Shown piece after piece: positions 8,055 through 16,187 of a stretch of 45,155 bases of DNA. Source of the stretch: Planctomycetota bacterium (lineage in GTDB: Bacteria > Planctomycetota > Planctomycetia > Pirellulales > Pirellulaceae); the NCBI GenBank assembly GCA_014381825.1, contig JACNKX010000085.1, positions 1-45,155 of the forward strand, read 5' to 3'. Positions within the stretch are counted from its first letter, which is position 1; each line of letters starts with the position of its first letter. The translations under genes and the position numbers were made by a program. A model generated the notes under the pieces. That model was not told the DNA's origin and did no database searches. It worked only from the letters and a program-made list of their open reading frames with translations.

Positions 8055-9431
8055 ATGAGCTGCGAGGTATTCAATCGACGCTTGCTCTTGCCGGTTCAGG
8101 CCAGTGAAGCGTTTGCCTGGCATGAGCGTCCCGGAGCCCTAGATCGATTGATCCCTCCCTGGGAGTCGGCGCAGATTGTTGAGCGCGGTGACGGTATTCG
8201 CAATGGCAGTATCGTGAAGCTCGTCACAGCACTCGGACCCCTAAAGTTACGCTGGCTCGCGGAACATCACGATTACAGCGCGGGCCGAAGCTTCCGAGAC
8301 ACACAGCGTTCCGGGCCGTTCGCCTCGTGGGAACATCTCCACAAGTTCGAGTCTGACTCCAGCGGACAAGGGACTTTAGAAGACCACATCGAGTACCGAT
8401 TACCAGGTGGTCCCGTCGGGTCGCTGCTCGGAAGTAGTTTCGTGCGAGGCAAGATTCAGAGACTGTTCGACTATCGACACAATACGACTCACGCGGATCT
8501 CGCGGCACATTCCAAGCATCAAGGAATTGGACCAATGCAAATCGCGATCACAGGTTCTAGTGGGCTGGTCGGTTCAGCCCTCGTTCCATTTCTAACAACT
8601 GGCGGCCACTCAGTGACCCGTCTCGTACGTCGCGAAGCGGCCGAAGGCGAAGTCACCTGGGATCCACAGGCTGGCTCGTTTGACGCTTCACCTCTCGATG
8701 GTATCGACGCAGTCGTCCACCTAGCGGGCGAAAACATCGCCGCTTCGCGTTGGAACCCTCGCGTAAAACAACGTATGCGAGACAGTCGCGTCGTTGCCAC
8801 TCGAACGCTCTGCGAAGGGCTTGCCAAGATGTCCGCTCCGCCGAAGGCCCTGATCTGTGCTTCGGCAATCGGGTTCTATGGTGACCGAGGCGAAGAGTTC
8901 TTGGATGAGAAGGCACATCCCGGATCCAGCTTTCTGGCTGAACTTGTACAAAATTGGGAAGCTGCAACCCAACCGGCCGCCGAAGCGGGAATCCGTGTCG
9001 TTAACCTCCGCTACGGTGTGATCTTGAGTCCCAAAGACGGCGCCCTCTCGAAGATGTTAATGCCGTTCAAGCTCGGAGGAGGCGGACGAGTTGGCAGTGG
9101 CAACCAGTATTGGAGTTGGATCTCGATCGACGATGCGGCCGGAGCTGTCCTGCATGCGATAATGACGGACGAGCTCTCCGGCCCTGTAAACGCGGTTGCA
9201 CCGAATCCTGTTACGAATCTGGAGTTCACCAAGACACTGGGGCGAGTTCTCCGGCGACCAACGATCATTCCGATGCCCGCGTTTGCAGCGCGGCTCGCGC
9301 TCGGCGAGATGGCCGACGAGTTGTTACTGGCAAGTAGTCATGTCGACGCAACGAAATTGATCCGCAGCGGCTACGAGTTCCGTCAGCCGACGCTCGAAGA
9401 AGCGTTGAGACATCTGCTCGGTCGCACTTGA
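8055..9431 (+). CDS. SRPBCC domain fused to TIGR01777-type NAD-dependent epimerase
   Basis: This 458-residue fusion has two parts. Residues 1 to about 150 form an SRPBCC (START-like) ligand-binding domain (LLPVQASEAFAWHERPGALDRLIPPW ... DHIEYRLPGGPVG). From residue 161 there is a complete short-chain dehydrogenase/epimerase of the YfcH/TIGR01777 type. It has the nucleotide loop GSSGLVGSAL, the strand DAVVHLAGENIA, the active-site region SAIGFYGDRG, and the C-terminal DUF1731-like segment ending FRQPTLEEALRHLL. Stand-alone TIGR01777 proteins are about 300 residues, so the N-terminal domain is an addition. Substrate unknown. The start ATG 8055 has only a weak A-rich region ahead. It may share transcription with hemH, which starts 90 bases downstream. 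Confidence 0.88.
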   Translation: MSCEVFNRRLLLPVQASEAFAWHERPGALDRLIPPWESAQIVERGDGIRNGSIVKLVTALGPLKLRWLAEHHDYSAGRSFRDTQRSGPFASWEHLHKFESDSSGQGTLEDHIEYRLPGGPVGSLLGSSFVRGKIQRLFDYRHNTTHADLAAHSKHQGIGPMQIAITGSSGLVGSALVPFLTTGGHSVTRLVRREAAEGEVTWDPQAGSFDASPLDGIDAVVHLAGENIAASRWNPRVKQRMRDSRVVATRTLCEGLAKMSAPPKALICASAIGFYGDRGEEFLDEKAHPGSSFLAELVQNWEAATQPAAEAGIRVVNLRYGVILSPKDGALSKMLMPFKLGGGGRVGSGNQYWSWISIDDAAGAVLHAIMTDELSGPVNAVAPNPVTNLEFTKTLGRVLRRPTIIPMPAFAARLALGEMADELLLASSHVDATKLIRSGYEFRQPTLEEALRHLLGRT

Positions 9432-9521
9432 TGGCTCTTCGCCCCACCTGCTGTGAACTGCCCTTGGTTTGCTATCATGCCGATTGACAGACGACAGTCG
9501 CCACTTCGTCCGGCAGCAACC

Positions 9522-10544
9522 ATGAGTGAATCTTACGACGCAATCCTTGTTGTTTCCTTTGGAGGCCCAGAAGGTCCTGAGGACGTCATGCCCTTTCTTG
9601 AGAACGTATTGCGCGGCAAGAACGTTCCCCGCGAGCGAATGCTCGAAGTCGCAGAGCACTATAAGCAGTTTGATGGCGTCAGTCCGATCAATCAGCAGTG
9701 TCGCGAGTTGATGGAGGCTCTCAAGAACGAATTGGCGGAGTACGGGCCCAACCTTCCGATTTATTGGGGCAATCGCAACTGGCAGCCGCTGCTGGCCGAT
9801 ACATTGCGTCAGATGAAGGTAGACGGAGTCAAACGTGCTTTGGCGTTCATGACTTCCGCGTTCAGCTCGTATTCCGGCTGTCGTCAATATCGAGAAGATG
9901 TCGCCCGCGCCCAAGCCGAAGTTGGTGAGGGAGCCTGCGAGATCCATAAGCTTCGAATGTTTTATAACCACCCAGGCTACATCGAGCCGGTGCGCGAACA
10001 CGTCGGAGCGGCACTAGATAGAATTCCTGCCGACCACCAAGCGACGACTCAAATCATTTACACCGCGCATAGCATTCCGAACACAATGGCCAATGGTTGC
10101 GATTACGAAAAACAACTCAAAGAGTCATGCCGCTTGGTAAGTGAAGCCTTCCCTGAACAGAGCTGGCGACTCGTCTATCAAAGCCGCAGCGGTCCACCTT
10201 CGCAGCCATGGCTCGAGCCCGATATCTGCGACTATTTGAAAGAGTTGCACGAGGCCGGCGAGGCGACCGATGTCATCGTTTCGCCGATCGGATTCATCTC
10301 CGACCACCTGGAAGTCCTGTTCGACCTCGATACAGAGGCCCAAGACCTTTGCGGTGAACTTGGATTGAATATGATCCGTGCGGCGACAGTCGGGAATCAC
10401 CCTCGATTCATTGAAATGATTCGCGAGCTGATCTTCGAGCGGGCGAGCGATGGCCCGAAGTCTTGCTGGGGCGAACTTGGTCCGAATCATGACGACTGCC
10501 CAGAAGATTGTTGTTTGCCGGAACGCCCGATGCGACGAGGTTAA
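9522..10544 (+). CDS. hemH: Ferrochelatase (haem synthesis), probable [2Fe-2S] type
   Basis: This enzyme of about 340 residues inserts ferrous iron into a porphyrin. The family signature is plain: DAILVVSFGGPEGPEDVMPF at the N-terminus, SAFSSYSGCRQYREDVARA, the catalytic His183 in YTAHSIP, QSRSGPP and SPIGFISDHLEVLFDLD. ATG 9522 (MSESYDAI) matches the start of homology; an in-frame ATG at 9453 would add 23 unrelated residues. Cys120 (in SGC) together with the C-terminal cluster C315, C326, C330 and C331 resembles the ligand set of [2Fe-2S] ferrochelatases. The sequence cannot show whether the substrate is protoporphyrin or coproporphyrin. The selenoprotein gene follows 45 bases downstream, possibly in the same transcript. 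Confidence 0.92.
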   Translation: MSESYDAILVVSFGGPEGPEDVMPFLENVLRGKNVPRERMLEVAEHYKQFDGVSPINQQCRELMEALKNELAEYGPNLPIYWGNRNWQPLLADTLRQMKVDGVKRALAFMTSAFSSYSGCRQYREDVARAQAEVGEGACEIHKLRMFYNHPGYIEPVREHVGAALDRIPADHQATTQIIYTAHSIPNTMANGCDYEKQLKESCRLVSEAFPEQSWRLVYQSRSGPPSQPWLEPDICDYLKELHEAGEATDVIVSPIGFISDHLEVLFDLDTEAQDLCGELGLNMIRAATVGNHPRFIEMIRELIFERASDGPKSCWGELGPNHDDCPEDCCLPERPMRRG

Positions 10545-10589
10545 ACGCACACGTAATGCTAGAACCTGACACGAGACAGGAGTAACAAC

Positions 10590-10937
10590 ATGTCGAAGAT
10601 CGATTGGAGCTATCACCGCCGTGGCTGAGTGACCTGCGGAAAGACGCAGGAGTTTCTTGCGAATGCCGATGTCGAAGTCAAAGAGGAACAAAACGCCACG
10701 AAAGAAACGATCAAAGCCGCAGACGCCTTGGTGTTGGCCCGAACGGTGAACGACATCTACGCCGCTAAAGGCAAGAAAGTTGTTCACGTGAATATGAAGA
10801 AAGACAAGCCGGACGACGAGACGCTTGCAAAACTGATTGTCGGCCCGAGCGGAAATCTTCGGGCCCCGACATTGAGAAAGGGTAAGACCTTGATCGTTGG
10901 GTTCAATCAAGAGACGTATGAACAATTGTTTGGTTGA
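10590..10937 (+). CDS. ArsC-like selenoprotein with UxxC redox motif (TGA read as selenocysteine)
   Basis: The frame from ATG 10590 has AGGAG seven bases upstream and reads MSKIDWSYHRRG, then TGA at 10626-10628, then VTCGKTQEFL and on to TGA at 10935. Read through, it gives 115 residues with a U13-V-T-C16-G-K motif. This matches the CxxC-x-K active site of ArsC/Spx/glutaredoxin-fold proteins, with selenocysteine at the reactive position. The C-terminal RAPTLRKGKTLIVGF is the usual cis-proline/strand region of that fold. A SECIS-like hairpin follows the TGA at 10645-10661. Conserved coding on both sides of the stop in one frame, with the stop exactly where Cys is expected, argues against a pseudogene. 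Likely a thiol/selenol oxidoreductase; substrate unknown. Ordinary gene callers would truncate it or start it late. The selA-D genes are not in the window. Confidence 0.88.
10645..10661 (+). promoter_or_regulatory. Candidate bacterial SECIS hairpin
   Basis: CGCAGGA and TCTTGCG can pair with one G-U wobble to give a 7-bp stem closed by the loop GTT. The loop starts 23 bases after the TGA, and its first base is G. This fits the known layout of bacterial SECIS elements: a small hairpin within the coding sequence shortly after the UGA, with a G at the start of the loop. A competing perfect 6-bp hairpin (10633-10650, CCTGCG/CGCAGG, loop GAAAGA) overlaps it but lies closer to the UGA than usual. 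Confidence 0.6.
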
Positions 10938-10958
10938 CCTACGCCGAGGAGTACGAGT

Positions 10959-11780
10959 GTGAAACTATCGTTATCGGTTCGCATTGCCGAAGCGGCGTGT
11001 AAGACGAAGCTCAATGTGGAACTCGCGGAGATCTTACGCCTAGCCGTCGAGAACGGGTACGAGGCGGTTTGCATGCGAGCAAGCGTCGCAGGCATCCAGA
11101 CTTCCCAAGATAAACTTGGTCGCATTCGAGAGCAGGTTGCGCAAGCCGGACTCGTCGTTTCGATGGTGACCGCTGACTCTGATGTCCCGTTGAACAATGA
11201 GAACGGGCCAAACAGCCTTCGCGACATTACGCCAAGTCTGGATGTTGCCTCGGCTCTGGGCTGCGACTTGATTCGCGTCTGTCTGAAACAAGATTCGGAC
11301 ATTCCACTGGCGCGCGAAGCGGCGGACCTAGCTGCGGATCGCGGAATTCGATTGGCGCATCAATGTCATACGACGACGTTGTTCGAGCAGATCGATCGTT
11401 CGATCGAAGTCTTGCAAGCGATCGATCGAACGAACTTTGGACTGATCTACGAACCGGCGAACCTCATGCTGTGCGGCGAGCCTTATGATGTGACAGCACT
11501 GCAGCGTCTACAGCCCTATCTCATGAACGCCTATGTCCAGAATCATCGACTCGACGCGCAAGGCCCAGACGAGCTTGAGACTTGGTGTCACGGACCAGTA
11601 CGATTTCATCATCTCCCGCTTTGGGAAGATGGTGGCGTCGACTTTCGGGCTGCTGTTGATGGCCTAAAAGCCGTCGGGTATGACGCTTACTTAACCGTGC
11701 ATCAGCACTATGCCCACATCATGGGACCAGACGAAGCCGCGATTGAGAGCGGACGATATTTGCAAAAGCTTATCGGTTGA
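10959..11780 (+). CDS. Sugar phosphate isomerase/epimerase-like TIM-barrel protein
   Basis: This 273-residue protein starts at GTG 10959 with GAGGAG seven bases upstream, 21 bases after the selenoprotein stop. It is probably in the same operon. The pattern matches the AP_endonuc_2/xylose isomerase-like TIM-barrel superfamily (IolE/Hyi-like): LAVENGYEAVCMRAS, SALGCDLIRVCLKQ, GIRLAHQCHTTTLFEQ, NFGLIYEPANLMLCGE, HHLPLWEDGGVDFRAAVDGL and GYDAYLTVHQH, with His, Glu and Asp residues in the usual metal-ligand strands. Such proteins isomerise or epimerise sugars and cyclitols in the cytosol. The actual substrate cannot be told. Full length for the family. Confidence 0.82.
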   Translation: MKLSLSVRIAEAACKTKLNVELAEILRLAVENGYEAVCMRASVAGIQTSQDKLGRIREQVAQAGLVVSMVTADSDVPLNNENGPNSLRDITPSLDVASALGCDLIRVCLKQDSDIPLAREAADLAADRGIRLAHQCHTTTLFEQIDRSIEVLQAIDRTNFGLIYEPANLMLCGEPYDVTALQRLQPYLMNAYVQNHRLDAQGPDELETWCHGPVRFHHLPLWEDGGVDFRAAVDGLKAVGYDAYLTVHQHYAHIMGPDEAAIESGRYLQKLIG

Positions 11781-11822
11781 TACGTTGCTCGCAACATTAG
11801 ACGCCCGTTAAACGACGAATTA

Positions 11823-14114
11823 TTACCTCTTCGGCCAGTCCAAGTGCTTATGCAAGAATTCGTACGTCCCCTTACCGTTGATCGTGTGCGGGCCGACGAA
11901 CCATTCGATTTCCGTGCGGTCGCCGATCCCTAACTTCGCCTGATACAGATGGCGGACCTTGGCAAATTCGTAGGCGACCCATTCGTCTTCGCCGACGCCA
12001 TCAAAATGCCCTCGCTCGACCATGAAAGGACGCGGGCAAATTAATGCTGCCATCTCGGCGTAGTTAAACGTGCTGCCGAGATCGAACTCGAAGATCTCGT
12101 ATTCACCGGTCCACATATAGCTGAAGTTGTGGCGCGTGCTGGCGTTCTTGAGAACCCATTCATTAAAGTCCGCTGAACATATTGAAAGGCAGTAGTCGGT
12201 GACCAGTGCCGGAAGCCGCATCGCGGACTTACCGCCATAGCTCAGGCCATAGAACGCAATTCGATCGGGATCAACATTCGGCTGTGTCTGTAACCAATCT
12301 ACGATCTGTTGATGCTGCGGCACCATGACGGAGAAGAGCGTCTTGCCCACCGAGTTTGCTTTGCGTTGAAGCGTGCGGAAACGGTCCTTGAAGATGTAGA
12401 TGTTCTGCGGAGAAAATGTGATGAAGCCCCGCTCACAAAGCTTGGCGGCAAAGTCGTGGTAAGCACGATGGTCGTTCAGGAAGATATCCGTTGGTCTTCC
12501 TTCGAGACCGTGCTGGCAAACTACAACCGGTCGCTTCTCACCTTCCTTCAAGTCTTTGGGAACCAGCAGTACGCCATAAGCGAACACATCTGGGAAAACA
12601 TCGAGCATCACCTCATATCCGGTCCATTTTTCTGTTTCCCAAGACTTGCGTGATCGCGCGTTGAACGGCAGTAAGTCTTGATCGAAGTGACCAATCGTTT
12701 CGTTTCGGAAGATATCGCGGTACGCTTCGGCGCTCTTCTCGTAGGCCTCGACAGACGAGGTGTCGAGCTTGTTCATGAACTCCTTGCGAACGAACGGACT
12801 TTCGCGAAGTAGCCATTGATTGTGGCGATCAAGTTCGTCGAGTTGACGTTGTTGGCGAGTTGCCGAATCGCCCGACGTCGCTGCCGGTCGAACTGGATCG
12901 TGATCACTGAAGACATCTTCAGAAACGTGGCGGAACGAGAATAGCACATATGGCTCGATCGCATTTCCAGGGGAGCGATCGGTGTCGGAGTTCGCAAAAT
13001 GGAAACTTGCGTCCAAGTCTGCGTCGCCGAAGGTTGCACGAATTCGCTTCCATTCAGTCTCCGCTCCTACGGGAGATACCAATTCCGCCGGTGCGCCACC
13101 TTCGCTCGGCAACGTTAGCGTTGGACCATCCGAATTTTCGACCATCAGCGCTCGTGGTGCGATCATTGTCGCCAGCTCGGCGTCACCAAACTCGCTCAAC
13201 AGGCCATATACATTTCGCGCGAGGGGAGCACTCCAATTTCGTTGCCTGGAACCGAAGTAGCCGCTTACGAAGACGGAATCAATTCGTACATCGAGAGCGC
13301 CGGCGTGCAAGGCAAGCATCCCACCTTCGCCATAACCCGCCACACCAATCTTGGCGTTGGCATCTCCTGCATCTTTCTCAAACCAGTCGACGCACGCTAA
13401 GACCTTTTGTACTTCGTAACCGATCAAGTGCCTTCCCATCTCGAATGCCGATCGATAGATGTATTCACGATTCGTCATGTTTGCGCGTCCACCAAGTCCT
13501 GGAGGTGCGCGACGGCTCCTCTCGCGACTGATCAGCGTCGGCACAATCACTCGACAACCGGCCTCGGCCATTCGTCGCGCAAATTGCGATTCGGCCGGTA
13601 CTCCTTCGGCGAGGCCCACGATCTGCTCGGGTGTTTGATCAGCGTCGGGGATCGCGACGACGTCGCCGATTGGTTTGCCGTCGGTCGGTACGAGCAAAAG
13701 CCCTTCACCATGAACGTTACCAAACGCCGGCCAGCGGACGGCAAAGATGTCGAACCCATCGCCTTTGCCAACGAGGGCCGGTGAATCAGTTGTGGCAATC
13801 AGCTCCGGTGCGTCGAACGGAACGCGCGCGTCGCGAACTCCTAAGATGTGGGCCAAGCGTTGGCGGTTCGGTTCAATCGACTTGTTGTAAGCTTCCGGTG
13901 ATGAGAAGTCTCGATTCCAGTGACGAGCGCGTTGCTCCACCGACTGTTCAATCTCGCGCAACAGGAAGCGATCAACGCCGTCGATCATCTGCGACGCGAT
14001 ATCACCTTCGACAGTTAGCGGCTGTGTTCCGCGATACGGTTCGGCGGACTGAACCATCGCTGACGTGATCGCGATGGAAACGAATGGGACCATGAAAACT
14101 AACGAGCGCGGCAT
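11823..14114 (-). CDS. Exported protein with two alpha/beta-hydrolase (dienelactone hydrolase/esterase-like) modules
   Basis: This 763-residue protein starts at ATG 14114, with GGAG ten bases before it; the longer frame to 14210 adds a non-signal-like stretch. The signal peptide MPRSLVFMVPFVSIAITSAMVQSA is clear. Two related hydrolase modules follow. In the first, the nucleophile elbow reads GYGEGG with Glu263 in place of Ser. In the second it is GLSYGG with Ser625, and a candidate catalytic His lies in VGPHTINGKG near the C-terminus. Acetyl-xylan-esterase/dienelactone-hydrolase-like enzymes of this type are common in planctomycetes and often act on polysaccharide esters. The first module is probably non-catalytic. 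It lies 100 bases downstream of the kinase gene on the same strand, and may be cotranscribed. Confidence 0.85.
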   Translation of the reverse strand: MPRSLVFMVPFVSIAITSAMVQSAEPYRGTQPLTVEGDIASQMIDGVDRFLLREIEQSVEQRARHWNRDFSSPEAYNKSIEPNRQRLAHILGVRDARVPFDAPELIATTDSPALVGKGDGFDIFAVRWPAFGNVHGEGLLLVPTDGKPIGDVVAIPDADQTPEQIVGLAEGVPAESQFARRMAEAGCRVIVPTLISRERSRRAPPGLGGRANMTNREYIYRSAFEMGRHLIGYEVQKVLACVDWFEKDAGDANAKIGVAGYGEGGMLALHAGALDVRIDSVFVSGYFGSRQRNWSAPLARNVYGLLSEFGDAELATMIAPRALMVENSDGPTLTLPSEGGAPAELVSPVGAETEWKRIRATFGDADLDASFHFANSDTDRSPGNAIEPYVLFSFRHVSEDVFSDHDPVRPAATSGDSATRQQRQLDELDRHNQWLLRESPFVRKEFMNKLDTSSVEAYEKSAEAYRDIFRNETIGHFDQDLLPFNARSRKSWETEKWTGYEVMLDVFPDVFAYGVLLVPKDLKEGEKRPVVVCQHGLEGRPTDIFLNDHRAYHDFAAKLCERGFITFSPQNIYIFKDRFRTLQRKANSVGKTLFSVMVPQHQQIVDWLQTQPNVDPDRIAFYGLSYGGKSAMRLPALVTDYCLSICSADFNEWVLKNASTRHNFSYMWTGEYEIFEFDLGSTFNYAEMAALICPRPFMVERGHFDGVGEDEWVAYEFAKVRHLYQAKLGIGDRTEIEWFVGPHTINGKGTYEFLHKHLDWPKR

Positions 14115-14213
14115 GGGTGAGAATCTCCGGCGTGTAGGTCGAAAGGCAGGGGCCAATGGCGACTCTCTTATAGCCGATCGCGATTCGAAAGCCAAACAAT
14201 TCCGGCCCACTTG

Positions 14214-15857
14214 CTAGGAATCGGCGTTCACTTCGACGGGCGGATGGAGCCTCTGTTCAGCTCGTTCAACGAGCGACTCGAACTCTGATTTGTTGCCGTA
14301 GAGCTCGATGATGCCTCGCCAGATCTTCTTGGCGTCGAGCTCCTTGCCCTTTGTCGAAAGTTGATCTGCGTCTTGCAATCGTGATTCAATGAAGTCAATT
14401 CGGTCGTTGTCGGAACCTTCGGATTCGATCTCGGCAATATTGCGGCGAGCCAAGTTCACGAAGGCCAATCGATTCGCATCTTCGTCTCCATCGACAAGGA
14501 TTGCGACCATGCTGCGATACTTTTCTAACGCCGCGATGCGGTCACCAAACTGCTCGAAGTCCCAAGCGTCTTTGTACAATCGTTCGGCTTCGGATTTCGG
14601 CTCGCGACTATACTTCACATTGAATTCGAATTTCCGCTTCGCGCTGGCAATGTCGAGCGTCTTGATGTGCTCTTCCGCAGCATCGGCCAACTCGCCGTTG
14701 GGATACAAGCGAAGCAACTTTTCGAGATAAGGGCGCGCGTTCTCGCGTTGGATACCTTCCTTCGACTCGATGACGGCAACCGCACGGCGCAGCAAGCCGG
14801 CTTCGCTTGGTGGCCACAGCAACCAGGTCCCGATACCACCGATCAAGAGGACCAGGCAAAGTGCCAAGAACCATGCTCGTTCGTAAAACGGTGTCCCATC
14901 TTCGGTATTCTTTTCCTTTCGAGTCGACCGCTGCGCCTCTTGAAGTAGCTCGCGAGCAGCGTCCTTTGTGCCATAGGATTGCAAGGCGCTGAAGCCACCA
15001 GCTGCGTGGGCGATGGTCGATGTCCCGGCGGCAACTTGCCGAGTTGTTTCGCTCAACGCAAGCGAGACCGCACCGGCTCCATGGGGTCGCTTCGCGGGAT
15101 CCTTTTCGAGCAGCTGTGCGATGATGGTCGACAACCATACGGGACACTCGAAAATGATGCCGTCGACGCGAGGCGCTTCGTCCTCGCGATGTTGCCGAAC
15201 GAGGTCTTCAACCGTATCACCGACAAACGGCGGTTTGCCAACCAGCATCTCGAACATGATGCAACCAAGCGAGTACAGGTCGGTCTTGTGAGTCGGTTCC
15301 TGATTGCCAGCGAGTTGTTCAGGCGCACGGTAGGCGGCGCGTTCGAGCGTCAGCCGAGTCGATGTTCCGCACCACGGATTCCGCGATCGATCGATACGAA
15401 AGTCGGCAATCTTGACCGTCCCATCCTCGGCGATCAGGATCTTGTCTGGATGGAGATCCTGGTGAACCACTTTCTGTTCATGTGCGCACTCAAGTCCTGC
15501 CGTCATCTGATACGCATAGTCGATGACCGACTCCCACGCTAATCGATCACGTCGCTCGAGTAATTCCTTGAGCGACTCGCCTTCGATGAATTCGGACGCG
15601 ACGCAACCTCGCATCTCTTCGAGGATGCCGCCATAACATCCAACGATGTTCCAGTGCTTGAGTTTCTTAAGCCGGTCCATCTCCTGAACCAAGGCTTGTT
15701 TGGCTGCCGAGTTCTTTGCAACGAGGGGCGCATCAAACACTTTGACCGCTACCATGCGGCTCTGTGCGACGTGAATCGCGCGATAAACGGCTCCACTCGG
15801 GTCTTCGCCGAGCTTTCCTTCCAAAGCGAAAGGGCCGAATCGGGACATTTCCTTCAC
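14214..15857 (-). CDS. Membrane Ser/Thr protein kinase-like protein, catalytic motifs altered (possible pseudokinase)
   Basis: This 547-residue protein has a Hanks-type kinase domain at residues 8-270, a membrane helix at 328-349 and an external tail of about 200 residues with TPR-like helical character. The glycine loop (GKLGEDPSGAVY), Lys39 (VAVKVF), APE (178-180) and DLYSLG are kept. The catalytic loop reads HQDLHPDK instead of HRDLKPEN: Asp134 stays, but the Arg, Lys and Asn are changed to Gln, His and Lys. DFG reads DFR (152-154). Loss of the metal-binding Asn and the Gly suggests weak or no phosphotransfer. It starts at GTG 15857 with AAGG seven bases upstream; ATG 15848 is an alternative. 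It is divergent from the giant gene at 16188 and upstream of the esterase gene. Confidence 0.88.
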   Translation of the reverse strand: MKEMSRFGPFALEGKLGEDPSGAVYRAIHVAQSRMVAVKVFDAPLVAKNSAAKQALVQEMDRLKKLKHWNIVGCYGGILEEMRGCVASEFIEGESLKELLERRDRLAWESVIDYAYQMTAGLECAHEQKVVHQDLHPDKILIAEDGTVKIADFRIDRSRNPWCGTSTRLTLERAAYRAPEQLAGNQEPTHKTDLYSLGCIMFEMLVGKPPFVGDTVEDLVRQHREDEAPRVDGIIFECPVWLSTIIAQLLEKDPAKRPHGAGAVSLALSETTRQVAAGTSTIAHAAGGFSALQSYGTKDAARELLQEAQRSTRKEKNTEDGTPFYERAWFLALCLVLLIGGIGTWLLWPPSEAGLLRRAVAVIESKEGIQRENARPYLEKLLRLYPNGELADAAEEHIKTLDIASAKRKFEFNVKYSREPKSEAERLYKDAWDFEQFGDRIAALEKYRSMVAILVDGDEDANRLAFVNLARRNIAEIESEGSDNDRIDFIESRLQDADQLSTKGKELDAKKIWRGIIELYGNKSEFESLVERAEQRLHPPVEVNADS

Positions 15858-16012
15858 GGGAGTGCCTTTAGCACAAATGCAATCACTGGATTAACAACAC
15901 GCGAACCCGGGAAGAAGGCAGGACATCACCGCCTGAAGCTCGTTGTCCAACCAGTATTCTACGCTGGGAGAAGCGTGGATTGAAAGTGCCGGGGCATGCT
16001 CCCAGGCGAATC

Positions 16013-16078
16013 GTCTTTCGTTGTCGGAGTTGCACTTCATCTATTAACTGGCCGGAGTGCAACTCCAACCTACGAAAA
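16013..16078. repeat. Imperfect inverted repeat between divergent genes
   Basis: A perfect 11-base inverted repeat, GGAGTTGCACT (16026-16036) and AGTGCAACTCC (16056-16066), is separated by 19 bases. Similarity extends outward with a few mismatches (CTTTCGTTGTC against the complement of AACCTACGAAAAG). It lies in the 330-base gap between the kinase gene and the giant gene. It is too far upstream to be a ribosome-level control for either gene. It may be a small REP/MITE-like repeat or an operator. Apart from this, the gap shows nothing I recognise. Confidence 0.55.
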
Positions 16079-16187
16079 GGCCGGGAAAACCAGAATCGTG
16101 CCGACCTCGTCTAATCACCTGTCTGATGATGCGCAGCTACAATTGCAATGACAGAACGGGCCGACCGATATCGAAGGAGTTATGACA

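Noticed and set aside
10629-10937. Sec gene as a simple pseudogene with a nonsense mutation, or a gene starting after the TGA
   Set aside because: The TGA falls exactly at the redox-active position, a strong ribosome site and coding sequence lie before it, and a SECIS-like hairpin follows. No good start exists after it.
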